The notes: generated by a model not told the origin, from the sequence alone. A stretch of 64,000 nucleotides of DNA from Micropterus salmoides (GCF_014851395.1 NW_024042261.1:36543942-36607941); one strand, 5' to 3'; positions 33,298 to 48,200 are shown, counted from the stretch's first letter. A program made the numbers and translations.

Positions 33298-36200
33298 CTG
33301 CACAGACAGAAAGCAGAAATCCAACTGTTATACAAACTGAGCTACAAGCAAGTGCTCAAATCTGCATTTGAGAGATTTCTTTTAATAATAACCTCAATGT
33401 CCCTCATTGAAACAGAAGGGACTCTTTGATAATTTAACAATGCGATTTTTCAATCCCATTTTGTTTATCCAAAACTGATCCTGAAAAAATTGGATTGATT
33501 TAAATTGCTGAATGTCTTTAATCAGGTTTCTACTCTTTCTAAGTATAATCTTTATCTTCAGCTCGCTGAATTCTAGGCTGGGTGGTAGGATGGGGGTAGA
33601 ATTAAAAAACAATTACCAACATTATGATGGAATTCTGTGTAATTCTGTGAATTAGTATTGATTGAAACTACACTGCTGACTGAAGCCACTGCTGATGGTG
33701 ACAAGCAGGGATTAACCTGTGACTTTCTGTAGATCTGAATAGGTCCAACACAGGTCCTGTTTAAAAGGGGTATAGTATAAGGTGTGTCGTATTGTTCAAC
33801 TCTAGATTATTATACAAGATGTAAACAAAAAATTAAACAATTAAATTAAACTTTTAACATTATGTCAATAAGAGAGCGATATCAGAGCCATCCAATAAGC
33901 TCACTACGAACGTTGTGTAGGGCCCCACATGTTAAGAAGAGCTCCGATCGAAGCGAGTGTTAATGTTTACAACTTTGAGAGGATAAAGAGGAATCTAGCC
34001 TATCCTTCTGGACACAAGAAGAGAAAAAAACTCACTGACAGCAGTCAGGTAAATGTGTTTTCTCTCCTCTCAAAGTCTGATGTCAGCAGATAACAGTGAT
34101 GTTAAGTTAATAAGCATCTGCAGTGCATCTCTCTAGTCTGTCTTGCTAACCCAGCTTGGCAGCACATCTCTTGGTCTGTCTGTGTTTTGGTTGCTTGCCA
34201 GACTTTGTGCCTAAACAACATTACAATAAATTACAACTATTAATTAAGTTTGATGAACGCAGATGGGAAACAGTGTTTATAAACTATGTTCATGCGATCG
34301 TCAGCCAGTCCAAGCACAGTGGATCCACATTCAGCCTCAGCCAGTACTAGCTTGGACCCAGTACAGACACCTTCAGCAGGTCACACAGACCCAGGTGAAG
34401 TACAGGTTTACTAAGAAAATAGTGCAGAGCAAAATGTGTGCTGTGATTCTTACAGAAACTCATGGTGTAGGTGGTATTGACACAGATGATGTTTCAATAG
34501 AATAAATGCAGCTGAATGCATTAAATGAACATCTTATTAAAAGAACAGTGCTGTAGTTACTTACAAATACAAAAATTGTCAAGTTCAAATTCAAGTTTGA
34601 TGGAAAAAACTTTTAAAAGCAGCTCTCTGGATCTTTGTGGGCTACGGCTACCAGATGTCATTCAGATTTCTGTAGAATGAATGTAAAGTCATTTTTCCTC
34701 TCTTCCTCTCTCATGGTTGTGAAAATTCAATTTCACTATGTTTACACCTGCTTTTTAGATAATTTCCCCAACAAAACTCACCATCTCAGACTGTGGGACT
34801 TCAGTGAATCCAACAAAATACATAATAAACCGCAGTTAACATTTCTACTTTTATTTGTATGGTCCTCACTTAAAAGCATGTAAGGAGAGTGGCACCCATT
34901 GAAAACACTTTCTAAAACATCTCTTGGGTCTGTTTGATAAACACATTTATTCCTTCAGGAGAAGTCTGTTTTATTAATTGTTTTTATTTGCAGCTACATG
35001 GACCAATGGTGTGGAGGAATTGTGTCACATTCTCCTAACACATAAAAGTACAATCACAACTGATCTGATCTGAACTGATTAGGAAGTAAACAACCACTTA
35101 CCTTGTGTGGTACATCCGTGCTATATTCCTGTCAACCAAGGTGCAGCCTTTCTGTGAGCTCAGCACTTTGTGGACGGCCGTGGAGAACACAGCTCGTGGG
35201 TTGACAATGATCTTGGTGTTACCGTAAAGAGGGGGTTCCTGGTACAAGTGAGCCAGGATGTTCACCCCGGGCACATTCTGCCAGCTGGGGCTCTGCTGGG
35301 GCAGAGTTTGGGAGGTGGGAGGAGGCAACTTCATGGTGTTGGGGAACACGTTATTCTCAAATAAGTAACACAGGTCAGCCCCATATTTATTTTCCAGCAG
35401 AGGCAAAAGCGCCGTCCAACTGGTAAAAAAAGAAAAAATATACTGTTACTACAATTTTTAAACACTACCCAGATACAAGCAGCTTAACAGAAATAAATGC
35501 TTTAACACACAATAACACAGTATAATGGAGTTGGAAGCACACACACACACACACAGATATATATACATATAGCCACTCTCCCAGTTTGGGGGTCACAGCC
35601 CCCAGTGCTCCAATTACTGCTGGCACCACTGTTGCTTTTACTTTCCACATCTTTTCTAGCTCCTCTTTCAGCCCTTGGTGTTTCTCAAGTTTCTCGTGTT
35701 CCTTCTTCTTGATGTTGCTGTCGCTTGGGATTACCACATCTATCACTGCAGCCTTCTTCTGCTGTTTGTCGATCAACACGATGTCTGGTTGGTTAGCCAT
35801 CACCAGTTTATCAATCTGGATCTTGAAGTCCCACAGGATCTTAGCTCATTCTCAACGCTCAGCCCATACTCATGGCAGATGTTACTGTACACTATGTCAG
35901 CTACCTGGTTATGGCGTTCCATGTACGCTGTTCCTGCCTGCATCTTACACCCTGCTGTTATGTGCTGTACTGTCTCAGGAGCATCCTTGCACAGTCTGCA
36001 CCTGGGGTCCTGCCTGGTGTGGTGGGAGTTAGAACACTGAGCTAGGAGTTATTTCTTTATCAGTGTTGATGATGGGTTTCATCAGGTTGCCCTGGTTCCT
36101 TAGCACCTGACGCAGACCTTACTGGTATTGTGTTTGCGGTTTCACTCATGCCTGAGGTTGGCAATTAGCATTAAGGACCTTGCCTGGATACCCCCGCCCT

Positions 36201-39200
36201 GACAGGGAATCGAACCTACAGGTGATCGTGGGTTTGATTCCCGGTCAGAGTGGGATCACCTGTACCAAAGTCAGTTGCATTAACCAGGAGCTATATATAT
36301 ATAGATATACTGTATACACACACACACACACACAAGTGTTGCATTTGTAAACATCATTAACTCCTCCTATGAAGCATCGATTAGTGCTTTATAAACATTA
36401 TAAATGAGTGTGAGATCAGAGATTGTATTTCATCAGTCAGCGAACTAAAAAAGACATGATAACTTTATTGCAAACCAAGCATCATTTACCAGAGGTCGAT
36501 TTATCGAAAGACTCTCATTAAATAAGTGCTACCTGTCGACTGTCTGGGGCAGAATGAGTTCGTCCATGTCCTGCAGGGCCACATATCTGGACTGGTACAT
36601 GTATCTGTAAACACAGTCATTGAGAGCAGCAATCTGGCCAAAGTAGTGGAGGTCACCTGGGCCGTGTTGAGGAAGCCAGCCTCGAGATACATTCAGAAAT
36701 CTGGACAGAGGCCAAGGAATCACCTCTACTAAACCTGAAAAGAAGACATTAGAAGAATTAGATCAGAAGGACATGTGTTAGCAGCCAAGAGGTTTTAATT
36801 CAGTCAGGACAACTTTAATCAAAGAAACTTTTATTTGCTTTGCAGTAAGTTATGTTTGGTGGTATGACTCTGTTCCGGGACCTCTACCTTATAAGGCGCC
36901 TTGTATGGAATTTGCCAATAAACACTAAGGAGAATCACCTGAGCTGCCAATTGATGTTGACTGGCTTTGAGATCAGCTGCTATCAACTGGGCCCTGTTTC
37001 AGAAAGCAGGTTTAAAAAAGTCTGAGCTTATCCCTGAGCTGAGTTGAATGAGCCTGAGATGGGAAACTGAGTTTTTGGTTCCAGAACAGCTGATGCAATA
37101 TAATGTACATAACTATGTTTTCAGCGGCATGGTTATGAGCCCACGAGTGTGCCTGCCCCACCTCATGCGGACCCCCAGGTGACTGTGTCTGCCTCCGCCT
37201 CCCTCCCCCCACCGGGGATACGGTACGGCTGTGGTCCCCCCAAGTGGCAGAGCGCAGATGGCCCCGGTGGAGCAATGCTCCCATGCTGACTCCAGCATGG
37301 CGCCGCATGTTTCCCCCTGTCTCTCTGCTGTCTCTAGAGACAGTGGCGGGCCGAGGAGGAAATATTCTGCTTGTGACATCAGAGCCAGACTGCATGAAGG
37401 CCACGCAGCCGGTCCGTGTTATATGTTATGGGAGAGAGCATGTGCAGCTTTGCAGCAAGCCCAGGCTGCTTGTTCGGCTAACATACAGCTGGCTCACACA
37501 ATGTGGGGAAGTGAGAAACAGCAATGATCATTTTTGTTATCTTTTCTCAAATGCAGCTGTATGTAAAGTGCAACAGTAAGGTCACGCAGTTTACAAGAAA
37601 CACATTTCTCCCCAGCATCACTGTCGCCTGCCGTGCGTAATGTGTTCGGCATACACAATGATTCTGAAGTGATTTTGAATGAGAGAAAGCAAGTAGCAGT
37701 ACGTGACGGTGAAAGTTAGCGGAGGAAAATATTTAAATTACTTCGTAAGTTGTCAGTCTGGCGAACATGTGCAGTGTAGGTCACAGTGTGTCCGTTAAGT
37801 CTGTTGTTTCCGCAACGGCTGGAAAAGTGAAGGCAGTTAGCACTAGCTAACCCAATTCCCATTTCAATTATGTCTTTTAATAGGCTACATTTTGTGAAGT
37901 GGTTGTCTTTAATCGTCCACTGCATCTGTTAGGGCCTGTGAGGTCCATAGGCTCGCCATTCATCTGTGATAACATCTGAGCCTCTTCTTACATGTTGGCA
38001 ACAGGTCTTCTCTTGAACAATCTTTCACCACCCTGAAATTGAGTTTTCTTGATGTAATTATGTTGTGTTTTTGTGCTAAACTGCAAAATGTTCAAAATTC
38101 ATACAGATTGTCCATAAAGTGAAGAAACATAAATAAAAGTTTTTTTCCTGCGCAAAATGTGTCTCACTTTACTTAAAGCAAACAATTCCAGAGCCGGGCT
38201 CTGCCGGGGGGGACGTGCGTAATGTGTGGAGTAGCAATAGGATAACACTACACGCAGGGTTTTGGGTGTGTATCCTGTCTGCACTAAGTGTAACGTATGA
38301 CACTATGGCGAGTGGATAGTGTCACTGATAACCTACCAAAGGGGACCGTTGTGTGACAACTACGTGTGAATAGGCTACTCCGTCGCCAGTGCACAACTTC
38401 GTTGATAAGCATGATCCTTATCCTTCCCGCTTCCCCTATTCCGGCCGCCGGTGACTCCGGCCTCGACGCTGGCTAGGTTGCCGCGAGGCAAGCTAACGTT
38501 AAGTTCTTTATTTTCCATCGGGATGCTACACTAAGAGAAACCAGCACACCATTATAAAATGATACGAACGTAATTTCCCACTCTACATGGCCTACTGTTA
38601 ATGCTCATAACATAAAGCTATAACCCATGATTCTATACCAAGAAGAAGACCATTTAATGTTCAATTGTAGACAAACATACTGGGAGTTTTGGGGAGTAAC
38701 CAGTTACATGTAATTTAGTCAAGTAATTAAATTACAAAATAAATGTAAATGTTATCTGTTACAGTTAGGCCTACTGGGAAAAATATGTAATTAAATCAAC
38801 ATTACTCATGAAAATGTTCATGATTACATTGGGGGTTACATCAGAATATTTTCTGTAAAAACCTCAGCTATATGTTGAATAATATTAATGTGTGTAATGC
38901 GTGTTTTTCATATGCACATTAAAACTAGAGAAAACTGTTTTGCCTCAAGGAGCTCATTGAACACTAATCAAACCCGTTTAAAGATCCCTTTTATTTTACA
39001 ACCGTAAACATTTTGTGGTTGGGAGTGGGAATATATTGAATGTACAGTATTTCTAGGTATTTTTCACGCTTCCTTTTGGTTTGATTCACAAAAGAACCTT
39101 TTAAAAATTTGGACAAAGGCATCATACTAACAAAGCTAAAGCACTGTTTTGTTAAGTACAAACTTCTCAGCTGACATAACTTAAATAATTAAGTTGAGTA

Positions 39201-42200
39201 ATATCTTGGATAAATATTATATCCATATAATAATATTGCTTACTTTTAGATTTTTGTGTAAAAAATAATTTTTGTACTGGCGGTCTACCCACTCTCTGAA
39301 GCCCTCGATCTGCTGTTGCCGGAAGAGTGGGAGTCGGACTGGCTCTGCTCTTCCCGTTCACGGGTCTCTGAGCGGCTCCTTGCTTCCCCTGTTCCGACCT
39401 AGGTTGGCTAGGTTGCTGCGGCGAGGCAAGCTAATGTTGAGCTACCAGGAAACTAACGTTGAGCTAACATGTGGTCTACCCCGCATCAGCTGATCAGGCA
39501 GACCCTGTGTGTCAACATTGCTCCACATTAGCTACAGCTTATGCCATCTAGCAAACGGATTGCTCGCTGCTGGGACTGTGTGTTTAACCTTGTTGCTCCT
39601 TTTGTGAAAGTTGTTGAAAAGACGCTGTCTGTGCCTGCCTCAGCTGAATCAGCCACACCAAACATGCACTCCCAACACTGTGTGAGGCGGCTAACCTGCA
39701 GCTCGAGCTCAAATCAACAAGCAGTACACTCTCTATTCGTGGTCTGAGGTCCTCTCAAATTGTGGATGAGCCACACGAGAGCGGACTCTTCGTGTGCACG
39801 CAACACATGCCCTGTACAGACATTCCTCACTGACATGGTCCTTATGTGCATCCAGGAGGCCTAGCTGTGACATATGTGCCCATGAACTCGGACATTATGC
39901 TTCGTGTGGACAGGATACATATATACATACCTATTGCCGCTCCCTGGCGTGACCGCCACGGTCGCAAGAAGATCCGCCAGGCCCAAGGCTGCTGCAGGCG
40001 CAGCTCCCTATACCGTCCCCCGATGTCCTGCCTGCCGTCACGGCCGACGCCTGCCCCGCCGACGCAGTGTCACGCTCCCAAGGCCTGCGGTGGCCTGCTC
40101 ATGGTCTAACCCAGCCAGCATCCACGGCACTCCCGGAAACACCAGTGACATTTTGGGGGGGGGGTTGTGTGTTCACTGTTCATGTTCTGCGTGCACTTTC
40201 TCTGTTGAGACAAAGTGTTTTGAAATATACACAAACAGAGCCCTAAAGAGCATGTTCCTTGGCCCGCTGCTACCTTAGCTGAGTCAGACCGGCTGCAGCT
40301 GGCTGGACAGCCTTCATTCAGCCTGGCTCTGATGTTTGGAGTGGCTCGTTTTCTGCTCTATGGGCAAGTGGATGAACAGCCTGGCCCACTGGGATCACAG
40401 GTTGCAGTTCTCAGTGCTGGTCCACACTGACTACCAGGCTGCAGCAGCAGCCTGCATATACCGCCAGGGTGGGGTGCGCTCAGCACAGCTGGTAGGCATG
40501 GCCAGGTGGCTGCTATTGTGGAAGCACACTCATCTGCTCTCCATCAGAGTGGAGTACATCCTCGGCGTGTTGAACAGAGGGGCGGACATCATGTTGAAGG
40601 GAGGTCCTCGCCCAGACGAGTGGCACCATTCACCCTGATCTGATGCGTGATCAGGAGCCATACGGTGGTGTGCACCATCCTGGGGTTGAAAGGCGCCTCT
40701 ACTCAGTCCTCTTACTCCTCCACATGGTCAGCGTTCCAATGCTGGTGTTTTGACCCGCCGTTGGACCTGGTAGCCTGTCTGCTGCCTTTGGTGCTTATGT
40801 TCTCCAGCTGCTCATGGACAGAGGTCTGGCGTTGAGTACGGTTAACTCCTACATTTTCCCCATTTTGTCCTGTCACAAAGGGTTTGGTGACAGGACGGTG
40901 TTCATTCACCTGCTGATGTAGCGTTTCCTGAAGGGGTTGCGGAGGCACAGGCTGGTATTGTGGCCTGCCGCCCCACAGTGGCGCTGTCCTGCTACGTGGC
41001 TGCCTGGCGCTGTTCGCAGCGCCTGTTTGTGCACTACAAGGAACAGTCAGCGCAGCATCTGTCTCACTGGTTGTGCGAGGCACTCCATGAGAGGCGTCTC
41101 TTCCTCTGTGGCATTGCACGGCGGAATGTCGGTGGATGACATCTCTACGGTGGCCTCCTGGTCTTGCCCATGCTCATTCATCCATTTCTACATACGGGAT
41201 GTCTCCCACTTCTTGCTGACTCACTCAGTACTGAGTGTTCTGTCTGAGTGATTGTCCTCTGTGAGTACGCAGTGCACTTTCTCCCAACCAGAAGGTGGGG
41301 GGAGTGGCCCATGCTCACACTGGCCCTGCTCTGTGCGCAGCTGATACGGTCGCTGTTGTGACCTCGTCTACACCTGCACAGCATGGGTTGGTTCTCTGCC
41401 TTCCCATGCCGCGCCATTGCCGGTTGCACACACACCGATACCAATGCCGTGAGTTGTAGGGGACTGGATGGCTTATTATGTTGGCTCTGGGCTGGTGGGT
41501 CTGTGCTTGGTGCTACAGTATGGGCCAGTGAGGCTTTGACTCATCCTGCGTTGCCTCTAACCCAATAGCGATTGCCTTAGAGGGCGAAGCCTATGGAAAT
41601 GAACACCCACCAAGCGCCAAATGCGGGTAGATTTTGCGTTTGGCCTATTCGGCACGATATCGCCATATAATAGGCTTTTGACGGTACCTAACAGCGTTGG
41701 TTTTTGTCATGTGTTGCACTTAAATTTGTCCCCACTGTACCGAGGGATCTAAAATCATGTAACACATGGATTAGGGGCGTTCATTGGTTGTTGTTTATGT
41801 TCATTTCAGGTTACTTGTGTCTTATTGGCGTACATATGTAAGGGGGTGGGCGTTAGGGGATTGAAGTCAGGGTCGTCTTTAAGTTTGTATTCCACAGAAT
41901 ACCTTATTATCTCCGTTAAAAGTACTGAAACAAATGTTTACGTGACATAAATAGGCAAGTTATTATTTTGGCAGGTAAAAAATATGTTTGGCCGGTGGAT
42001 TTTTTCATCTACCAGTCCCATTGGCAGGTGAGCCAAAAATTAAATTTCCACCCCTGGTTACGTATTGTAACTCCAGATTCTATGAGTATAGGCGCAGCCC
42101 TCTGAAGCTTGATTTATACTCCTCCGTCGGGTGCATAGCTACGCCATAGGCTACGCACGTAGCCATGCATTTATACTTGTGCATCGGTGTCTCTGTCATT

Positions 42201-45200
42201 CTGCAATTATACCGCCAAACGCTAGTCGGCAGTAGCGCTGTGGCGTCCACTGTGTTGACTTTTGCTGGCCGAGCAGGCTAACTTCCGATTGTGGGGGCTA
42301 AATTGTATACTTGCGGCTGGGATAGCCTTTTCAAATGGTATCGACCGAATGGATCACATTCTGATAGTGAAACGAATCATTTCGCTTGGGTTGTGACGGT
42401 CAAATATTGATCCACTGTTTATATTGAGCCGCCGTTTTTGGCCGCTAGTCAAACTTACTTGAAAGCACGAGGCACTTCCTGTCTGCGCGGAGGCATTGCG
42501 AGGCTACCCAGCTGACCAATGACAGTGTTTATGGTCCGCGTCGCCTCGACGTGTACTTACATTTTTGAGGAGGTGCACATCAGGCGACAGCGTAGGCTAC
42601 GGGGCTACATAGAGGCCGTCGTTACAAATTACAGTATAAATTACACTTAAGCTTAAGGTTCTCAGAGCTGAAAAAACATCTCACTGTTGTATATATACAA
42701 GGTGCGGACGTAGGACAGGGTGGGCGTAGACAACTTTTCTCAGTGCTGCACAGGCGCGCATAGGTGTAAACCCAATAGTGATAGCCTTAGAGGGCTGCGC
42801 CTGTACACATAGAATCTGTACGTAACTACCATTTTCTTTGGAAATTGAACCATTTACGTTACAACTTTCAACGCATATTGCTTGATGTTAATACAATTGT
42901 GTAATGTAGCTGTTTTGTGTTAGTTCGACCGTATGTCGCAATGTTTTTATTTTACTTTCCTTTTAATATTTAATATTTTCTGGACAGTGTTAATGGCTCT
43001 CTATGAGTAGTGTGGACTCTGAGCAAAATACATGGTATAATGTCTATGAAGATTCTCAGTCATCCAGGTCATAGTTATCCAACAAAGGTTAAAATCAAGG
43101 GCAACTGGACTTGGTTGAAGATACTGGTTCCAGTATCTTCAACCAAGTCCAGTTGCCCTTGATTTTAACCTTCGTTGGATACATGGTATAATGTTAAAGG
43201 AGACCTATTATACTGCTTTTCCAGTCCTATATTGTAGTTCTGTGACTCCTGTATGGTAGATTTGCATGATTCAAAGTTCAGAAAAATATATTTTTCTTCA
43301 TGTAGGCCTTCATTTCACCCTCTGTCTGAACAAGCTGTAGATGCTGCTGTCTCTTTAAGGCCCCCCTCTCAAAGCCCGCTGTCTTCTGATTGGACAAGAC
43401 CCAAGCATGTTACCAGGCTGTTGTTGTTGCTGAGGGTTGCCATGCCATTAGTGTGGGAGCACATGACCATATATGGAACTCTGGCTCTGTATTACCTAGA
43501 AAGGAGCTGTTGGTAGAAAAAGCAGTTCAAAACAGAGCGTTCAGAACAGGAGGAAACCTGAGGTTTTTGCTCACAGTGATTTCTTATAAATGCTTTAACC
43601 TAATTTTTTGAAACTTTGGCCATGTTTAACATGAACGTATGAATGAACGTATTAAATGTATGTATGTAAAAGCATAATAGGTCTCCTTTAAAATAATGTA
43701 TTTGTAATGTATTTTAAATGCATGAAGTTGTTTCAGTTTCATTTTGCACTGCTGAGGGAAGCAGAGTTGCAGTGTATAAGTCAAGTTATTTGTTGTTCTA
43801 CATAGGCTAAGCAAACGGTGGCTAGCATTAGCTCCTGAAGTAGTATGGTAGGATTAGCATTTTTTTTCTTTGGATAAAGTAAGCTACTGTGTGTTTGGCT
43901 TTATTAAACTTTTTTTTGTAAAGCATTTAGCAAGGGCATAGGTCTGCATTTGCCTTAATATGTTGACTATGACGCTCAGGTTAGTTATTTGTCCAAAAGA
44001 AGATAAAATAAAGATATCGTTTAGCCTGTTCGGTGTAGCTTTTTCACACTTAAACAGTGTGCAAAGACTGGCTGTATGAATTCATCTTGGTTGAACTGAA
44101 GTTTACGTACTGTTACTACGACATTGTTTCCCATCCCTTTCCTGGAGAAAGTTACCACCTGTACTGCATGATTTAATCTCTCCCTGCTTCAACACAGCAG
44201 ATTTAAGCAGCTTCCGGATACATAATGAGTTGACAGTGAATAAAGTAAAAGTATTATTACAGCAGGCTACTAACTTTTGTGTCTCCATTCATTTTTAAAA
44301 AGTGGATATTTACAAAATTATTGATACAGCTATACATGTTGTTTTGCATGCGTGTTCATTTTTACAGATTTTACAGTTTGATAGTCCACATAGTCCAGCA
44401 GGGTTCTAGTTACGGAGGGTTTTGGAGGGTCTGAGCTCTTAGAGAAGCAGTAAAATCATGCATCTGTGGGGGTCACTAATTAATTTACCAACAACCATTA
44501 TTTTATATTTTAAACTGTATTTTCATTGAAATTATATATACATTAATCAGATAAACAAACAAGTTTTCCAAATGAACTACGCTGCGCTCCACATGAATGT
44601 CATTACAACATGATTAATAATGATTAATAAAATAATATAACCATAAAGGGCGGATTTGGTTTATTTCAGGCTTTTGAAACTTAACTTAAAAGTAGCAGTA
44701 TCGCAGACATCTATGGCAAGTAGTGAGCTGCTGTGTGTGTGAGAAAGTGTTGACCACATAATGAGCAATGAAGTCTCTGTCTGTCTAGGCTCAAGCTATT
44801 ATTTAATTATTTATTAATCTCTGCCGGTAACGTTCATTATACTATAGACCTCCACGAAGCTCAAATTATAACTGTAGTCCAGTTCCCACAGTTGATAGAT
44901 GATGATATAATGCTATAGTATATATTACTCTTCAAAGGGAACTTATGAATGAGAAGTGTGTGTGTGTGTGTGTGTGTTTTTAAGAAGACTGGAAGAGAGA
45001 CTAAGTTACACTCTTAATCAATGACGTTATGTTTTTCTGTGAATGATGTGGCTGGCTGTATGGATGGAGTTAACGTCCTACAGAATAAATCAATAGTGCC
45101 TGTAAAAAAAAATACTGTTACTAGTTAAGTTATTGAAGCGATATACAGAAGGCTTTGTTGCTACACTGGCACGTTAAGGGCTAAGCAGACAGAATAGGCT

Positions 45201-48200
45201 CAAATCAATATGTAAGGAATTACCCTGCTAGTTTTCACTTACAATGTTGACTAAATAATTAAATATAAATCAATGACAAAATCCCTTCCCCGAGAAGTGT
45301 CTACATGATGAAATTTTATAAGTTTAGAATGCGTTTTCTGTCAAATCACACTATTTCCTGTCCTGACAGCGGAGGTGTCTTGATAGAGGAGCCTACACCA
45401 CAAGCGACACCACAGTGGAGGTCTGCAGTTGGACCCTCTTGGAATAAGAAACCAACTCATGAGTCGTCCCTCACATGCCCTAACCACACACGTTACACCT
45501 CACTAGGAGTAAGCTGTCCACATTTTGATAATCAACAAAATAAACTGTATTTGCTTGGCCTGGTGTTCTGTGTTTAGGTTCAAATCTCTGTTTTTTCCCT
45601 GTCTTTTGATGAAGCCACAGAGAATTATCATAAACTCTTTATAGCCTCTTTTAGCTACTAGTTTTGGTATTGTGGCACATTTACTGTACGGCTTAGTTTC
45701 AGTGTTTCCAGCAGCTTTTGTTTCCAGAAGGTCTGATAAACCTACTGTACACACAAATAAAAATCCAGTTTAAGGGTGGGGGATTTCTGGATATTAGATA
45801 TTGTGCTGTCAGGGCTTACATGGTCTTTCAAGTCATGTTGCAACTGGGATCAGTGTCTTTATAAAACACAAAAGTCTGACCAGGGATGCCTTTCAGTCAT
45901 TGAGGAAACACACTACTGTCACGGACCTGGAAAACACTGTGTATTTTTGTCTCCATCATGAACCTTGGAACAGATTTTTATCCTTTCTTCCTTCAACTCT
46001 TCCTGAGGAGCTGAAAGAAGAAAGTCAGTGCAGGAAAATGGGCATTTTGCTGCTCTGCTGTTTACACAATAATGCTGAAAGTGTGGGAAATGAATGGATG
46101 GATAAAATACCAACATAATCACACAAGATAAATACTCCACAGCCTCTGTACTTCACCTTTATGTGTGTAGTAGTCCAGTATGCGCTGTGTTTCAGGGCTG
46201 CAGCTGGTCTTGTAGATGGCAACTCTGTCCACCCCCAGTAACTGCATCATTTCCAGACTCTGGACCAGCTACAATACAACACAGGTATTTAGTTGACACA
46301 CTCCATGGACATGCAATCACGACAATGTGAAACAGTCTTAGTTCCTCCATTATTAAAGGCAAGTAGTGTCAGGGGTGGGTGGGCTTGCACAGGCAATGGG
46401 AATAGACCAAATGGACAGAACAGGCAGATAACGAAAAGTTTAAGGATAAAATTGTAGCCTGTCAGTAATTAAAGACAATAGTAAAGGAAGAAGCAACATG
46501 ATTAAGTTTCTTTTAGTCTTAGTTTAGTTTCTTTTGTTCTTCTGCATTTATTATTTCTGTCTGCTTTGGTCAGGATACTTTTTAAATGTTCATGTTTAAG
46601 AAAAGAAACCTAATGTGAAATCAGTGCTATGGGACGTTACCTGCAGAACGTTTGTGAAATCAAACATGGTGGAGAGGCAGACGGTGAAGTTGTAAGGAAA
46701 GATGATGTTCGCCTCCTGGTTCTTCACCTCAAAAAACTCATTGTCAAGTTTATCTAAGAAAAGAACCACAGATACATTTTGACAGTCACCTTTCTTTACT
46801 GTACTGTACTCTTATAGTGCAGAACGTTCCTGTAATCATTTCGCAGAGGCCAGTCAAATGGAATAAACACACCGTATGTATCAGGACTAGATATTGATAC
46901 TTAGATATTGTGCAGCCATTCCAGCACTCCTGGAGCCACTTCACGTTAACTACGACGCCTGTACTTTTAGAAATGATGTCTCAGCTGAGAGTTTCCTTCA
47001 GCTCACTTGACATTATTCCAACAAGGTTTTTATTTGAAATCACTTAGTGTATTGGCACTGGTTGAATATAAGCATCTTAAAAATAGTCCGGGACAGCCTT
47101 TCTGAAAGTCACCAATGACCCTTTCTGAGGGTCAGTTCTATTTATTTTCTATATATATGCTGCCCCTGGGTGAAGTGATTAGAAGATATGATTTTTCTTT
47201 TCACTGTTGCTACGATGATACACAATTGTAGGAAGTATAGTGCTCAGAGTCAGTGTCTTCTATTAAATCTCTTTAAAAAACACACTTTTATCAGAAGGCA
47301 TATCCTGATTTTATCTGAGTTGCCTGTTTTATCTTACGGTGTTTATTTTAGTCATATAAAGTTGCTATTTATTCTAGTCTCATGTTTGTAGTCAATCTGT
47401 TTTACCTACTTGTGATTTCCATTTCTTTGTCAATAGTATTTTGTATTTTGCATTGTCCTCATGTATTTTATCTGTACAGTGGTGTTACATGCCCTTTTTC
47501 ACCCTGTGTTTATCTTTTGTAAAGCACTTTGTTCTTTTGCTTTAAGTGCTTAATAAATAAAGTTATTATTATTATTATTATTATTGTCATTTTAAAGTTA
47601 AAATAGGAGGAGAATGAAACACCTGAATAAAGTCATCATCAGGGAAGGTACCAATTAAGTATTATCATCTGGTAGACAATGAAATTTTTCAAAAATTTAA
47701 ATAACAACTTTGACCTGGTGGTATAACAGCACGGACAATGTTTTATGGCATAAATCTGAAGTGCAGAACCCCTCAGTACCTTCAGAGTCGTCTGCCGCAG
47801 AGGTCACAGCTATATGAGATGGGGTCTCACAGCCTGAAGGCACAGGACACATGATGTCTGCTGCCCCATATTTAAACCAAAAGTGATGGCTGTTGAGGTT
47901 GCTGACACCTTCAGAGAAGTATAGATGCTTCTGACAACAGATATGGCAGAAGTAGGTTTCTTCCTTGTCCCTCAGCACCACTGAAATAACACGAACCTGA
48001 TACCAGAAGACAAGAATAAAGATGTTATTACAACATCATGGGCAGCACATTAACTTGTAACCTACCTTTTTATCCTTTTTAATTATCCTTTTATTTTACC
48101 AGGCAAGTTGTATTATAAATTATAGTCCTCCCTCCAGCTCTGCTCACTCAGTCTGCTGGGTTTCAGGGCAGTGTGCTGGAACTCAGAGCTCCCCCTGGAG

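Larger units (their letters stand above)
39540..42835 (+). mobile_element. DIRS retrotransposon, deleted (GT92 intron 6)
   Basis: The plus strand carries non-coding sequence shared with 22330-22690 (reverse complement), an RNase H-like frame (40336-40638), a tyrosine recombinase (40647-41251) and a long 3' region. Terminal-type repeats appear as 'acccaatagcgattgcctta' at 41560 and 'acccaatagtgatagcctta' at 42770, and as inverted 'agattctatgagtataggcgc' (42076) against 'gcgcctgtacacatagaatct' (42797). The inverted and split repeats replace LTRs in DIRS elements. The RT palm is not recognisable. The same family as 19776-22180. Confidence 0.7.

Noticed and set aside
35586..36040. Plus-strand frames of 121-148 codons that look like membrane proteins
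   Set aside because: Antisense of the LINE restriction-like endonuclease domain.
45305..46118. Extra GT92 exons near exon 6
   Set aside because: The open frames are on the plus strand and the reading phase between exons 6 and 7 closes without them.
47955..47982. Alternative acceptor ATTTCAG inside GT92 exon 4
   Set aside because: Splicing there gives an immediate stop, and the conserved VRVIS start would be lost.
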